64,000 nucleotides of DNA from Armillaria gallica. Its lineage: Eukaryota > Basidiomycota > Agaricomycetes > Agaricales > Physalacriaceae. Shown here piece after piece: positions 10,200-20,310 of the stretch (within the stretch, counting starts at the first letter, position 1; each line of letters opens with the position of its first letter). The stretch lies in NCBI GenBank assembly GCA_037576215.1, contig JBANDB010000007.1, positions 2,945,001-3,009,000 on the forward strand, in the 5' to 3' direction. The notes under the pieces were generated by a model. It did not search any database and had not been told where the DNA came from. It worked only from the letters and a program-made list of their open reading frames with translations. The translations under genes and the position numbers were made by a program.

Positions 10200-11607
10200 G
10201 CTTTTGGAAAAAAGAGTGGTCAAAGAGAATCCTTGATCCTTGATCCTGGTAGCGTTAAGCGCGTTACTTAGAGCTCGGATCTCCTTTGGAAATGAGTTTG
10301 CAAAACCATTATTTTTAAATAAGCAGTCAAATAAGCAGCGCAATCTAATTTAGTCTAGCCAGAGAAGGCGGTAGCATTCTACGACGCAGCGAAGGGAGTT
10401 CCGCCAAGTTCATAATCGAAAGAGCGTAATCTGCGACACCATTGGTCGCTGCACTGCCTCCTCGGCATCTGCATGTGCGTGCAAGAAAACCGCGTGGCTC
10501 CCACCTTGCATCTCTGTTCCAGCGTACGCCACGACTTCACGTATCCACCACTATCCCAGCCGTCCCACTCAAGTACTCTTAGGGTTCAGGCGTCCGTGTG
10601 CATGGGTCGTCATCTGTCAAGACTATTTATACCGGCTCGGCTGGCTAGGCCTTGGTCCACGGTGGAGGACGTCTTCGGCAGCAAGCCGATAGCGTGGGAT
10701 TTCCCTCCTGAGGTGAGGGTCTCGTAGTACTCAACTTGGCCGCTGAGCAGACCGGATGAGAGGAGAGAAAATACAGAAATGTATCCCGGGTCAAGGTGCG
10801 TTGCTCCACGAGTGGTTGCGAATATTTGGTTAGCTGAAGGTGCGAGTAGTAGAGCGTCACCCCTGTAGGAATGGGCTGAACCGGAAGCGTAGAGGGGCCG
10901 CGAAGAGACGAGCTTGAAAGATGGCGTAGGTATTGTATTGAAGGTGTATACGTCTAGTTTGTTGCCTGTACGCATCTCAAGCATTCTGTTTTTCGATAAA
11001 GTTAGACAACGTACTATGCTCGGTTACGCAGTAAACAATCTCTCCGTTCGGGTGGACTTTAACGTGTCGTGGACCGTCTCCTGCGTGACCCTTGGCTTTC
11101 GCTACGCGTTCAAGCGTCCCATTGGTACCTCTCTTGAAGACATGGATCTCTTCTGTCCCGAGGACCGGAACAAACCCATGGTTTCCGTCTGCTGTGAACT
11201 CTATCGCATGAGAACCGTATCTCAGCACTTTCCTTGTCTTATCAGCTTCATCCAGCTTTCCGGATTCGACGAACGGAATCTCTTGTATTTTTTTGTTTCT
11301 CCGGTTGCAGGATCAAGTACGTGTATCTCTCCTGTGGGCCCACTCATGGAATACGCGTGAGAGTCAAGGATTGTGATACAGGACGACGTTGCCGTTATGG
11401 GAGTACTGCCGAAGTGCGAAGGGTCCGGTGGAACAAGGGTCCACGCGTGCAGGGCTCCATGTCGTCGCGTACACGGCCTGAGGGGTCTGTGCGATGTACT
11501 GGTGCGGACCGACGACGGGCACGGTGCGAAGAAGCCGGAGCGAGCGGTTGAGCGGGGAGAAGGCGAGGAGGAAAAGAGAGAACGAGGTGAAGGAACCGGA
11601 AAGAATA

Positions 11608-11636
11608 GACCGTATCTGCTGTAATATATATGGTCA
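11608..11636 (+). repeat. Left terminal inverted repeat of the Harbinger element
   Basis: About 24 of the first 25 bases match the reverse complement of 14757-14733. The single difference is C/T at base 12. Confidence 0.9.
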
Positions 11637-11938
11637 TTTTTTTGCATTATGGGCTGCTTCGAAAAACATCACCGCGCGGTTTATTTTACATTTTACGGCA
11701 TGTTGCCAGGATCCATGGGAAACACTGTGTTCTGGCAATTCTATAAATAGGAGTGCGCACGCAGCATGTGTACAAGGTGGTGATTCATATGAACTCGAAG
11801 CAAGGGAACCACAGATTTTCATAGATGTAGCCATGTATTAGTTACAAGCAGTTCTTTCTGACATACTATGTTCGGTGGCTTGAGGACAAGGAATAAAAGG
11901 ATGACTGAGTCAAAAATTTCAAGTCCTAAACACTCATC

Positions 11939-13243
11939 ATGCCACCTCTCAGAGCTTTCGAAGACCTTTTGAACCCTGCAGACAATGCCCCATCCACCCA
12001 CCGTGGTATACTCTCTAACCCCAGCTTGAGCCACCATCGAGACTCAGATGTCACAGCTGCTCTTAATCTCATGGATCTTCACCAATCCACCGCTGTACAG
12101 GTCTTTCCGAAACCCTCCTTGAATCCTACCAATTCAGATATCACACATAGCATTCAACAGCCACTGTCACCACACTTCAGCAATACTCTTACGGGATATA
12201 TTTCTGGACCCGATGTCATGTTTCCCGATGGGGGTGACACACTCAGCTATGAACATAATGCCCGGGTTGCGCTTGGAAAGCCTCCAATCCCCGAGCCAGC
12301 TGGGAGTGTGCTGAAAAGGCAGCAAGATGCACTTGCCTACTATGAAGCACGTCTTCCACACCATACTAACCAACACTACTACCCTGATCTCCCAGCCAAG
12401 AACTCTGAGTCATCCAATAGTGGTCGAAAGAAAGGGAAGTTTGGGGCAGCAGCGTTAATGGTCTTGGTTGAAGAGACCGTAGACAGAAACCCATATGGGG
12501 CAAAGCACGGCAAGAAAGGGAAGGTGTGGGAAGAAATAGGCCAAGCTTGCCGACGTCGTGGGTACTTTGAGAACACAAAGGTGGAGACCATAAAGAATAA
12601 GGTTGCATCTCTGATAAAATATCAAGAGGTATGTGTACACAGCAATCCATGGTCTTTGACATTTGTACTAATAATATGCTAGGAGCCTGACTCACCTGCT
12701 TGTGCAGAAGTACGACATGAAATTGATGGTACCAGTGCAGCTATCAAATTGGCTGCGCTTCTTGACAGGCTTTCTGAGCTTTGCCGCAGGGAAAAATCTC
12801 AAACTGATGAGCAAAAGGAGAAAGTAAAGACAGTGAGTAATATTCCTCCTTCGGCTTGACATTGTTCACTATTGATATCTAAATTTCAGAAAGAAGATGA
12901 AGACCGACGTGGTGGTGAAGCCATTCGGAAGGCATCAATGATGGCTAGAGGCAAAAAGCGCATCTGAGAGGAATCAGATCAGGGAGATACTGATACGGAA
13001 TCCGAGAAGGAGAATACGCCACCTCCAAAAAACAAGCTCAGGTGCCATGAGACCACCTTGATGCATGCACCCAGATCTAGTGCACGAGAGACAATGGTTG
13101 AGATGCTGAAAGCTAGCGAGGCATGCCAGGTGGAATTTGGGGACAAAATTTTGGCAGCTATGAATAACAGCACAGAGGCATATAAGGAGATGAGCCAGAA
13201 GTATCTCGAAGCTCTTCTACGCTTCGCTGGACAGCCTAACTAA
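11939..13243 (+). pseudogene. Harbinger Myb/SANT-like DNA-binding protein, one in-frame TGA
   Basis: In PIF/Harbinger elements a Myb-like partner binds the element ends and helps import the transposase; that role is assumed here. The exons are 11939-12628, 12683-12832 and 12890-13243, with GTATGT...TAG and GTGAGT...CAG introns. Residues 1-150 are low-complexity, rich in S, P and H. A SANT-like block follows (TVDRNPYGAKHGKKGKVWEE, then IGQACRRRGYF). The C-terminal part is acidic and helical. A TGA at 12965-12967 interrupts the frame (KKRI, stop, EESDQG) and the frame stays open to TAA at 13243. CGA to TGA is the simplest explanation. Confidence 0.75.
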
Positions 13244-13294
13244 AGAATACTTGGAAGTATATGTTGTTAACAAAATATGTATTCAATTCTACAG

Positions 13295-14547
13295 CTAGTC
13301 ATGAAAGTACTCGCGAAGCATTGGCGGTCGACAATCAAAAGCAAGGGCAGTTTGATTCGGTCGGAGACAATTAAGAGCATTTGTAAGTAAAACACCAGCC
13401 CAATAATATGACCTGACAGGAGAGCTGTACAATTGCATCTTCCAACCAGCATTGAGGAATGGCCACGTCTTGGAAACAGCACCAAACCCATGCTCAACCT
13501 CGATTTGAACCTTCGACATGGCAGCGTTCCACTCCAGTTCAGCCTCCGTGCACTGTCCAGCACCAGAAAATGGGCTAATGATCTGCCAATTTATACCATA
13601 TGCGGGGTCGCCAAAAATCTGAAGGTACCGTTCTTCGGCAGGCATGTTTTCATTGGTCCCTGGTCATACTGCAAACTCTTCGCATAATTCCAACAAGCCG
13701 CTCTCTGTTAGAAGGTAATTATCATTCCTCCAATCTTCAAAGGGACCATAGAGATGGCCAAACATGCCATTCGGTAGCATGAGCGCTTGAAATTTGAGCA
13801 CGTGATGTTTCTTGTGGCCGCTATAGGCTTGGCGCTGGAACCGGGAAGGGCGACATATTCGTCTGATTGTACAGTCAATGAATGCCCATATACCTGTCAG
13901 AGGTGCTCCTGCCTTGTGAATGGCTGCGGCGTAGGTGGCAAGGTTTTCTGGTGAGAGGAGAAAAGTCGAGTCGAAGTCGAGTAGATGATGCCAGCGGACA
14001 TCAATGTAGGTTGCGATGGTGTTGACAATCTCTGAAATTGCAGACTGGGAGCGACTGAAGTGTGTTGTGAGCTCGTACTGATCTCCTGGTGTCCTGAAGC
14101 ATGCCAAGGTAAGAGCAAGTGCCTCAATGCCTTCAAATGCATAACCAGAGCTTGTCTTGATTGTCTCCGGAATATCCAGAGCATCGGTCAGTTCAATGAG
14201 CTCATGAGCACTCATACTACATCATAAACAGAGCCATCAGTGATTTGATACACACTAAATCTATAGGAAACGCACCAAAAATGCCATTCACACTCCTGTG
14301 GATGCATTGACAATAGATACTCTTCAGTGATCCTCCGTCCTCTCTGAGCAGGCCGAGGCTTAGGCCTCCCTTTCTTCCTCCTCCATGCCCTCTCTTCTTC
14401 GCAAGCCGCCACGTAGTTGTCCTGAAGTTGTGTAGAAAGGAGGTTGTCTGAGACTGCTGCTGCTACAGTAGGCTGGATTGCAACAATTGGAGGCAGTTCA
14501 GAGAAGATCAGTTTGAGAAAGAACAGAAATGTGGCAAGGTTGACCAT
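13295..14547 (-). pseudogene. Harbinger DDE transposase (DDE_Tnp_4), one in-frame TGA
   Basis: Nuclease that cuts and joins the transposon ends. Exon 1 runs from the ATG at 14547 to about 14266, with an intron (GTGCGT...GTAG, about 51 bases), then exon 2 to 13295. Catalytic context is visible: IWAFIDCTIRRICRP (first Asp), YGPFEDWRNDNYLL (second Asp), IFGDPAYG, and SKVQIEVEHGFG (Glu). A TGA at 13666-13664 (EEFAV, stop, PGTNENMP) is the only interruption, and the frame is otherwise continuous. About 400 residues, normal for the family. The element is probably unable to move by itself. Confidence 0.85.
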
Positions 14548-14728
14548 GGCCTGCCATTCCTGTCCCAGCTGGAGTTGGTATTGGCACCTGAGAGCTCGTC
14601 GTTGTGGGCTGGCAGAGCAGCTGCGATTTCCCCAAAAGGGTAGCGATGACTAAGCATGACATGTTCTCATTTTCCATTGGCAACCGGACCAAAAAACATG
14701 ATCTGCAGTGCCAAATAATATCATCGAA

Positions 14729-14757
14729 CCATGATATATATTACAACAGATACGGTC
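14729..14757 (-). repeat. Right terminal inverted repeat of the Harbinger element
   Basis: Mirror of 11608-11636. TA at 14758-14759 is the target-site copy, and the next bases are codons 1-5 of the interrupted cyclase gene. Confidence 0.9.
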
Positions 14758-14773
14758 TAATGTGGATGTCCAT

Positions 14774-15239
14774 GATGGGGCTAAGTAGAAGCGTCCCTTT
14801 CCGGAAAAGGACTACCGTATCAAATAGAAGCAGAGTCGATGATTATGCCTGCACTCAAGCCTGCCTGCTCCGACTATCTGCGCCATTTCCCGTCCCTGCA
14901 AGACCTCTGACCTCCCATCCCCGCAACGTCCTTTCTCCCGCATACATCCCTCCATCCGCACATGCCATCCCATGCATGACTTCCTCTGCCCCACACATGC
15001 CCACGCTGCATGTACACATCTGTGTCATGTCTGCACTAATCAAGTCTCACAGATGCTACTCAATCTGTACAGTACATCTACTCTACAAATTAAATCTCAT
15101 TTCTGTGTCCAAATTCAAGCTCAGTGCGAGATTCATCTGTGAATTTTCATGTTAGTGTGCTGCCCCTAGAGGTAGGCAATACCCTTACCTTTAACAGCCT
15201 TTTATTTCTCTACCTTCAAGCCTTCAATTAGCACTCAAA
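14774..15239. other. Spacer upstream of the cyclase pseudogene
   Basis: Pyrimidine-rich on the plus strand (many CCATCC and CTCC words). It would have held the promoter of the cyclase gene. The 183-codon open frame crossing it on the plus strand shows no family resemblance and also covers the transposon end, so it is not called. Confidence 0.4.
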
Positions 15240-17861
15240 CCACCATGTTGACAGAATTATAGTATGCTTATGGGTCTGTAGCAAACCAATCCACTCAATC
15301 GGAGCGTTCTATACGCGTAGAGCAGCATGTTACGCCACTGGAGATACGTTCATCGCAGAATCTATGTACTCCCTTTCGGACTTTAGTATGCCCTCTCTAA
15401 GCTTCAAGCTCAGTGACATTTCTACGACCCTCCTGGATATCCATTGGCCAAGTCAACTCCGACGACTCTCTGTGGTGTGCCGCCGCAACTGTCATCATCC
15501 AGCAAGATGAGCATATCGTTGCTGTCCTGCAAGAGGCTTCATGGTCGTGCTTTGCAGGTCGATGGTAGTGTCCGGTGGCAAGGTGAGTATGGTCGATGAA
15601 GGTGTGTTCTACTTTGCGATGGGTTGCTGATGAAGGGATGGGCAATGAATATGAGTCTACCAACATAGCAGCATTGGTTAGTTCCAAGTGAAAGCATCCA
15701 AAGGAGAGTCGACGCACCCCGAATCCGCTAGCTGGCCATCTGTGCTGTATACTAGCCGAGTGCGAGTTCTGCATAGTACACCAGTCAATGCCAATCGTTG
15801 AAGTACTCCATGACACGTATGAGCTAAGCATCCTGAACGACATTGCTTAGTCGACGAGAAAATGCAGTGCGTATAAAAGAGAGCACACCTTCCACAATTA
15901 TAAGTCTCATAGAGTCTATTCTTCCTCGCGGGATGAAAATGAGGAGATCCAGAATGGAGCATACGGGCAGGCACCATCAAATATCATAGATATGATAAGA
16001 ACACGAAGACGATGGCCAACGGGAGGAGGAACTCTGATAAGACGAGCAAAAGCCGCCTAAAAACGGGTCAATGAAAATATGCCAGTTGGCCAACAATGCA
16101 CTCATGATGAATGAGATGCTCATTCATACGGGTTGCAGAAGTCCTGGTTCATAGTTTCAGTGGCCATCCTACTCTATGCGAAGGACTGTAGCTCAAGCGC
16201 CAGAGAACACTTGTTGAGTCTGCGGAAGCAATGTCTAGAGTCTGAGCATCGATAAGGCTAAGCTGTGCTGTGCTGACAGTGCAAAGAGGGTGCTAGATAG
16301 ATGATCTGATGGTGCATAATAAAGATTATATCAACAGCATATAAGCGCCTGAGAATGGATAATGCACCAAGAGAGGTCTTCATGCGACAGAGCCATGAGT
16401 CGCTCGGTGGTCGGCACTCACTTTGGCCCAAAGTGACTTGGATAGTCATATCTGTTAATCATAGTCTGCACTCCCAGATGGTGGCCAGCGCCAACATCAA
16501 CGAGGGAGCGGACAGTACTAGTCTCACTATCCGAGTTGCTCTGCCAAAGACTCCATGGAAATTGTACTCAAGAGGGCCGGCAGGGCGGCGTATTTCGAGG
16601 ACGTCTATTGCCAGCAGGGTCTAAAGAAGTCGTGGTCGATTCAGGTAGGTTTACGATGGCGCCTGCGATGCGGTTGGAGGATGAGCGAGAGGGTGGCAAA
16701 AGATGTTCCCACAGTCAACATTTCAGACTTTCAGACTATGGACCGTACCTGCACCTCGATCACCACTAGCGAGCTTGTATGTTCTCCACTTCTTAGCCAT
16801 CTTGCCACTCCTGTTTTTGGACATCTTAATACTCCTGGGTTGGACATGTACACTCATTCTCTGTGGTTGCTCTGGACGACATCCCGAACAATCCAATTTT
16901 CTACAGTCGGTCGAGTCTCTCATCCTTGTTTCATTAATGCGTGGATGCAGACTATCGTCCAGAAGAGTTGGGCATGCGTGGATGGCCAGTTGCACATGAG
17001 ACTCGTACATCTGTGAGGGAACATGGCAATAAGGAATAATGGCAATTTGAGGCTTGGTGGAGCTTTTACTACTAGGGAACCCACGATATGGGCTGGTTCC
17101 ATGGGCCACTCTGGGTGTTGGTCGTTCCGGGAAAAGCGAGTCTGATAGAGTTTGCGCTCTTCGCCCCAAATTATGATTATACAAGTCCTCCAAGAAAGAG
17201 TGGCACCTGTTCTTTTGTTCCATGGACATCAGTCGCAGCTATTGAGTCCAACTGCGAGGTTTCCGTCAGCTCTGATTCCTCCTTCTTCTCCAGATCCTCC
17301 CCCCCCCCCCTAAGATACCATACGCAGATGCATGGGTCGGTAGCAAGTTTGAGGAGATCGTAGGTCTACGAGATTGAGGGTAAGTTTGAGGTTTGTTCGT
17401 GGAAGGGAGATATAACCACACATGCACAGTTGCTGGTCAGTCTCGCAGACAACCTATACAGGAAGCTAGTCGATGCGATTACATGACATAGGCGAGCGAG
17501 TGCGTGGGCATCAGGCGGGAAAGCTGGGAGAATCGCAGGTTGATTCCACCAGATAGAATCAGCTATCGGCGAGTGATTCATCTTCCATTACAGGAAACCT
17601 ATGATTCGCAACTCACATCACTCTCTCCCTCCCTCCCTCCCTCCATCAGCCGTGCAAGACTATCAGTTGGCATCGACGGTATTCCCGACATCCAAGATCT
17701 CTGTGGAGAATCTCTCCACTATATCAGTGAAACCTCGCTGTTGAATGAGCCACTTTCACCGATTATCTTCCAGCTAACGACTTCTCCATCCGTCTTTCGA
17801 CTCACCATCACTCTTCCGTATTGTACACCCTGGGTGTGGGGCACAGCGTTCATGAGCTCGT

Positions 17862-17877
17862 TCGTTTACATAAACGA
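17862..17877 (+). promoter_or_regulatory. Palindromic upstream box of the RNA family, best example
   Basis: TCGTTTACATAAACGA is a perfect 7+2+7 palindrome starting 59 bases before the A box of the unit at 17913. Cores of the same box (TTTACATAAA or close) precede nine other units: 7791, 8778, 9457, 52926, 53884, 54283 (plus) and 55090, 56062, 59308 (minus). The core lies 54-57 bases before the A box in subtype 1, 64-70 in subtype 3 and 60-64 in subtype 4. The fixed place suggests a binding site for a Pol III factor or another regulator. Confidence 0.6.
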
Positions 17878-17912
17878 CATCATGTAATGCCAGCGAAGCC
17901 TCACCCTATCAG

Positions 17913-18025
17913 CTCTCCATTGGCATATCAGCGACGCGTTCACAGGCTGGGTTCGAGTCCCAGCAAGAGGGATTGCAGCGTGCGCCCTCCCTAAGAAGGG
18001 AGGGCGTGTGTTGCACATTGTTTTT
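17913..18025 (+). ncRNA. tRNA-like/hairpin RNA unit, subtype 1 (isolated, copy II)
   Basis: The A box TGGCATATCAG is at 17921-17931 and the B box GGTTCGAGTCC at 17950-17960, closer together than in other subtype-1 units because the middle arm is shortened. The 3' hairpin TGCAGCGTGCGCCCTCCC/GGGAGGGCGTGTGTTGCA pairs along its full length. Its base pair is T-A where sister units have C-G, a compensatory change. TTTTT is at 18021-18025. The upstream palindrome is intact. Confidence 0.65.
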
Positions 18026-18088
18026 GTCCAGGGCGAATCCTTTCTTTCGTTCTAACCTCTGGCTTGACGACCCGTTTTAAGCCCATCA

Positions 18089-20013
18089 TTAGCGCATGGC
18101 TAAAGAACAAGAATGGAGCGGAGTGCCAGTCACCGGGTGATAAACCCTGGGAGGTGAAGGCAGCGCATCCACATACATAGAGTCGCCGGGAGGAGGGAGC
18201 TCCTCAACAATAGTAGATGGTTGCTCCTCCTCTGGAAGAGGAGGTGGCAGTGTTGTTGGAGCAGCAGGCTCCTCGCGCACGGGTGACAATGTTCGGACAC
18301 CAGTGAAGTCACCTTGTCCCGAAACGGGACAAGGGCGGCACTTGGCGATGCTGCAAGAGAGGATTGGGTCAATGATGCATGGAATGCGAGGAAGACCCGG
18401 GCATGTCGAACTAGAAAAACGCGACTTTAGAAAAGAGGAAAAAATAGAGGGAACTCATGACATCCAAAGGGTGTGCAGTAGTGCCCGACGGTAGAGGCTG
18501 AGAACAAAGACGCTCAGTAAATAGAAAATGACTGAGAAAAGATACAACGACTTACATCGAGGCGCAGAGCCTTGGAGTGAGGAGCTAAAAAGGGTTAAGA
18601 CCAAGAGTTAGCAAGCTTTTAAAAATATTTATCATTATTCTAACTCTTGCGGTGGAAAAGCACTGACTGGTGATGTTATTAGTGGCTGGTGCAGTCGCAC
18701 CAGTGGAGCTAAAGAAACAGCCGAGTTAGGCAGAAGAAAAGGAAGAAAAACGTGGAGACTTACTCTGAACCGTGAAGACCAACACCGGAGCCAGGAGTAA
18801 GCAGAGCTTGGCGCAGATCCTGGATAGAGCTGGCCATGTCCTGAAGGCTGCGACTAAGAGAGGCGCTCTGTGAAGCCGGCGTAGCGCGCTGTGAAGGAGT
18901 AACAGGAGTCGTCCCAGTCGGACGACAATACAAGCTGAGAGGCTTGACAGGAGAAAACAAGCTCCACAAAGGGGGAGCCTGACAACCAGCAAGTGGACTT
19001 GGGGGCGAAACCGGTGAAGACAATACGGTGCCCAGAGAGTGAACGCATGGGAAGTTGCATGGAGAAGGAGAGACGCCAGGTGAATTCGCAACTGGAGGCA
19101 CCAAGGAAATGGGAGTCTGCTGAGGGCGCGTACTACGAGGAGGGACAGGCAGAGCTGGAGTGGCAGATGAAGTTGCTTGAGGACGAGCTGGGGTGGAGAG
19201 AGACTCCTTTTTGGGAGGACTCTCGAAGACAATGACCTTCTCGTTTTCAGCAGCATCAGGGAGCAGGGTAGGAAACTGGTCGAAGATGTGACCAGGGAAA
19301 TCCTCGTTATTGGCGACCAAACCTGGCCAGAGCAGAGCTCCCTCAGGAACGGTGCGCTGAAGGAGGTACGACTCCAGAGGTACCAGCAGGTCATCCATGT
19401 TAAAGCTGTCTTCCCCAGGAAACAGTGCATTGGGAGAAAGACGGGTCAGCACCTGTACACACGCAAAGGAGAGGTCAGAAAAGGAATAAAGAGAAAAGGG
19501 GGTAGCGAGCTCACATGAGAGGGGTGCACCTCAGGCAACATACGGGTGATGGTGCAATGCCAGTCGCTAATACAAAACTGGCAAGGCAAAGCGTCATGAA
19601 TATGTGTCACCCAATTACGGATGGCCACGCTGACATGCGAATCAATCAGAGCCTCATGCTTGAGGGTGGCAATGCGGGGCGACTGTAAAGTAGCAGGGTG
19701 TTAACCAGCGATGAGAAGAAATGAGAAGAGAAATACGCACCAAGTGATTGGAGACCTGCTTCAACAGGTCGGCAACTTCTTCACCAGTGTACTCATCCTT
19801 GTTGTGCCAATAAGGCAGGATAAGGTCCATGACAGCGCGATAAGGCTGGTAATACACCACAGGGTCGAACTGCACGAAGTATTCGTACTTTGGCATTTCA
19901 TTGTCCTCAGGAACAGGCATCAGCATCTTGATGGGTGGCACGAGGGGAGACAACATCGCGGAGAGCATGGAGACAGTGGGACAGTAGTCAGAACAAGAAC
20001 GCATGTGAAACAC
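18089..20013 (-). CDS. Unrecognised proline-rich, Cys-rich multi-exon protein
   Basis: I do not recognise a named family. Exons (minus) read about 20013-19741, 19682-19515, 19452-18764, then short exons near 18.70, 18.57 and 18.5 kb and a last exon to TAA at 18089-18091. Introns have clear GT/AG (for example GTGCGT...ACAG and GTGAGC...ACAG). The N-terminal third is folded-looking (KYEYFVQFDPVVYYQP, WHNKDEYTGEEVADLL, PCQFCISDWHCTITRM). The middle is long, rich in P, S and T. The end has clustered cysteines (HYCTPFGC; CPGLPRIPC; CSIAKCRPC), possibly metal-binding, then an acidic proline-rich tail. The start may lie further upstream. It could be a transposon passenger, as it sits between repeats. 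Confidence 0.5.
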
Positions 20014-20310
20014 ACGTTAGCACAAGGAGGGTGAGTAAGAGGAAAGCAGCAGTGTGAAGAAACAGAGAGCTCACTGAAATGTGGGCAGAAAGAAAGGAAG
20101 GTGGCAAAAAATTCTCTAAGTCACCAACATATAAATGTTACGGGACTTCCAGAAAGAAACATGCTACAAGAAAAGAAGCACATGTGAGAACTTCCAATAA
20201 CATTGATGTATCAGGAACATACCATCATGGAACTTCTGTGAAATTGATAAGAAAAGAAGCGATTGCACTCCTGTGAAGTGACTGAGGACGGTCAGCACTT
20301 TAGTGAGGGG

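Larger units (their letters stand above)
11608..14757. mobile_element. PIF/Harbinger-type DNA transposon, 3150 bp
   Basis: The ends are inverted repeats starting GACCGTATCTGYTGTAATAT at both sides (11608-11636 and 14729-14757). A TA flanks each end (11606-11607 and 14758-14759), and joining the flanks with one TA restores the coding frame of the host gene. Inside are the two genes expected for this superfamily: a Myb/SANT-like protein (plus) and a DDE transposase (minus), in convergent orientation. Classic Harbinger elements duplicate three bases (TWA); here only TA is shared. Each gene has one in-frame TGA. Confidence 0.9.
10379..14773 (-). pseudogene. Carboxy-cis,cis-muconate cyclase (lactonase-fold), broken and split by a transposon
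   Basis: The fungal enzyme of this family (seven-bladed propeller) closes 3-carboxy-cis,cis-muconate in the protocatechuate branch of aromatic catabolism. The start is ATG at 14773, encoding MDIHI. Removing the 3.15-kb Harbinger element and one TA copy restores the frame into LSGSFTS at about 11605. Family segments follow in order: TVPVVGPHQYIA, YSMSGPTGEIHVLDPATG, HAIEFTADGNHGFVPVLGT, DGPRHVKVHPNGEIVYCVTE, then VLEWDGWDSGG, GTEMQGGSHAVFLHAHA and DYELGGTPFAAS with a TAG at 10379-10381. Besides the insertion there are frame changes near 11470, 10590, 10530 and 10410, with in-frame TGA codons near 10610 and 10580. The gene is dead even without the element. Confidence 0.85.
15240..18080. repeat. 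Segmental duplication, copy II (partial)
   Basis: The stretch starts with sequence shared with 4.27-4.45 kb and 49.43-49.6 kb and then follows 5.7-8.0 kb of copy I. Relative to copies I and III, about 16955-17600 is inverted. It ends just after RNA unit 17913-18025. No NLR remains in this copy. A C12 run (17299-17310) and a CCCT repeat (about 17627-17645) lie in it. The minus-strand peptide ETYNCGRCALFYTHCIF (about 15920-15870) also has a counterpart in copy III, in an unrecognised gene. Confidence 0.75.

Noticed and set aside
17299..17645. C12 run and CCCT repeat as a quadruplex or regulatory element
   Set aside because: Ordinary low-complexity sequence in one duplication copy only; no sign of conservation.
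18726..19430. Minus-strand frame of 234 codons
   Set aside because: Shadow of the real exon at 18764-19452 in another frame: Leu/Ser/Arg-rich, while the other frame joins correctly across the introns.
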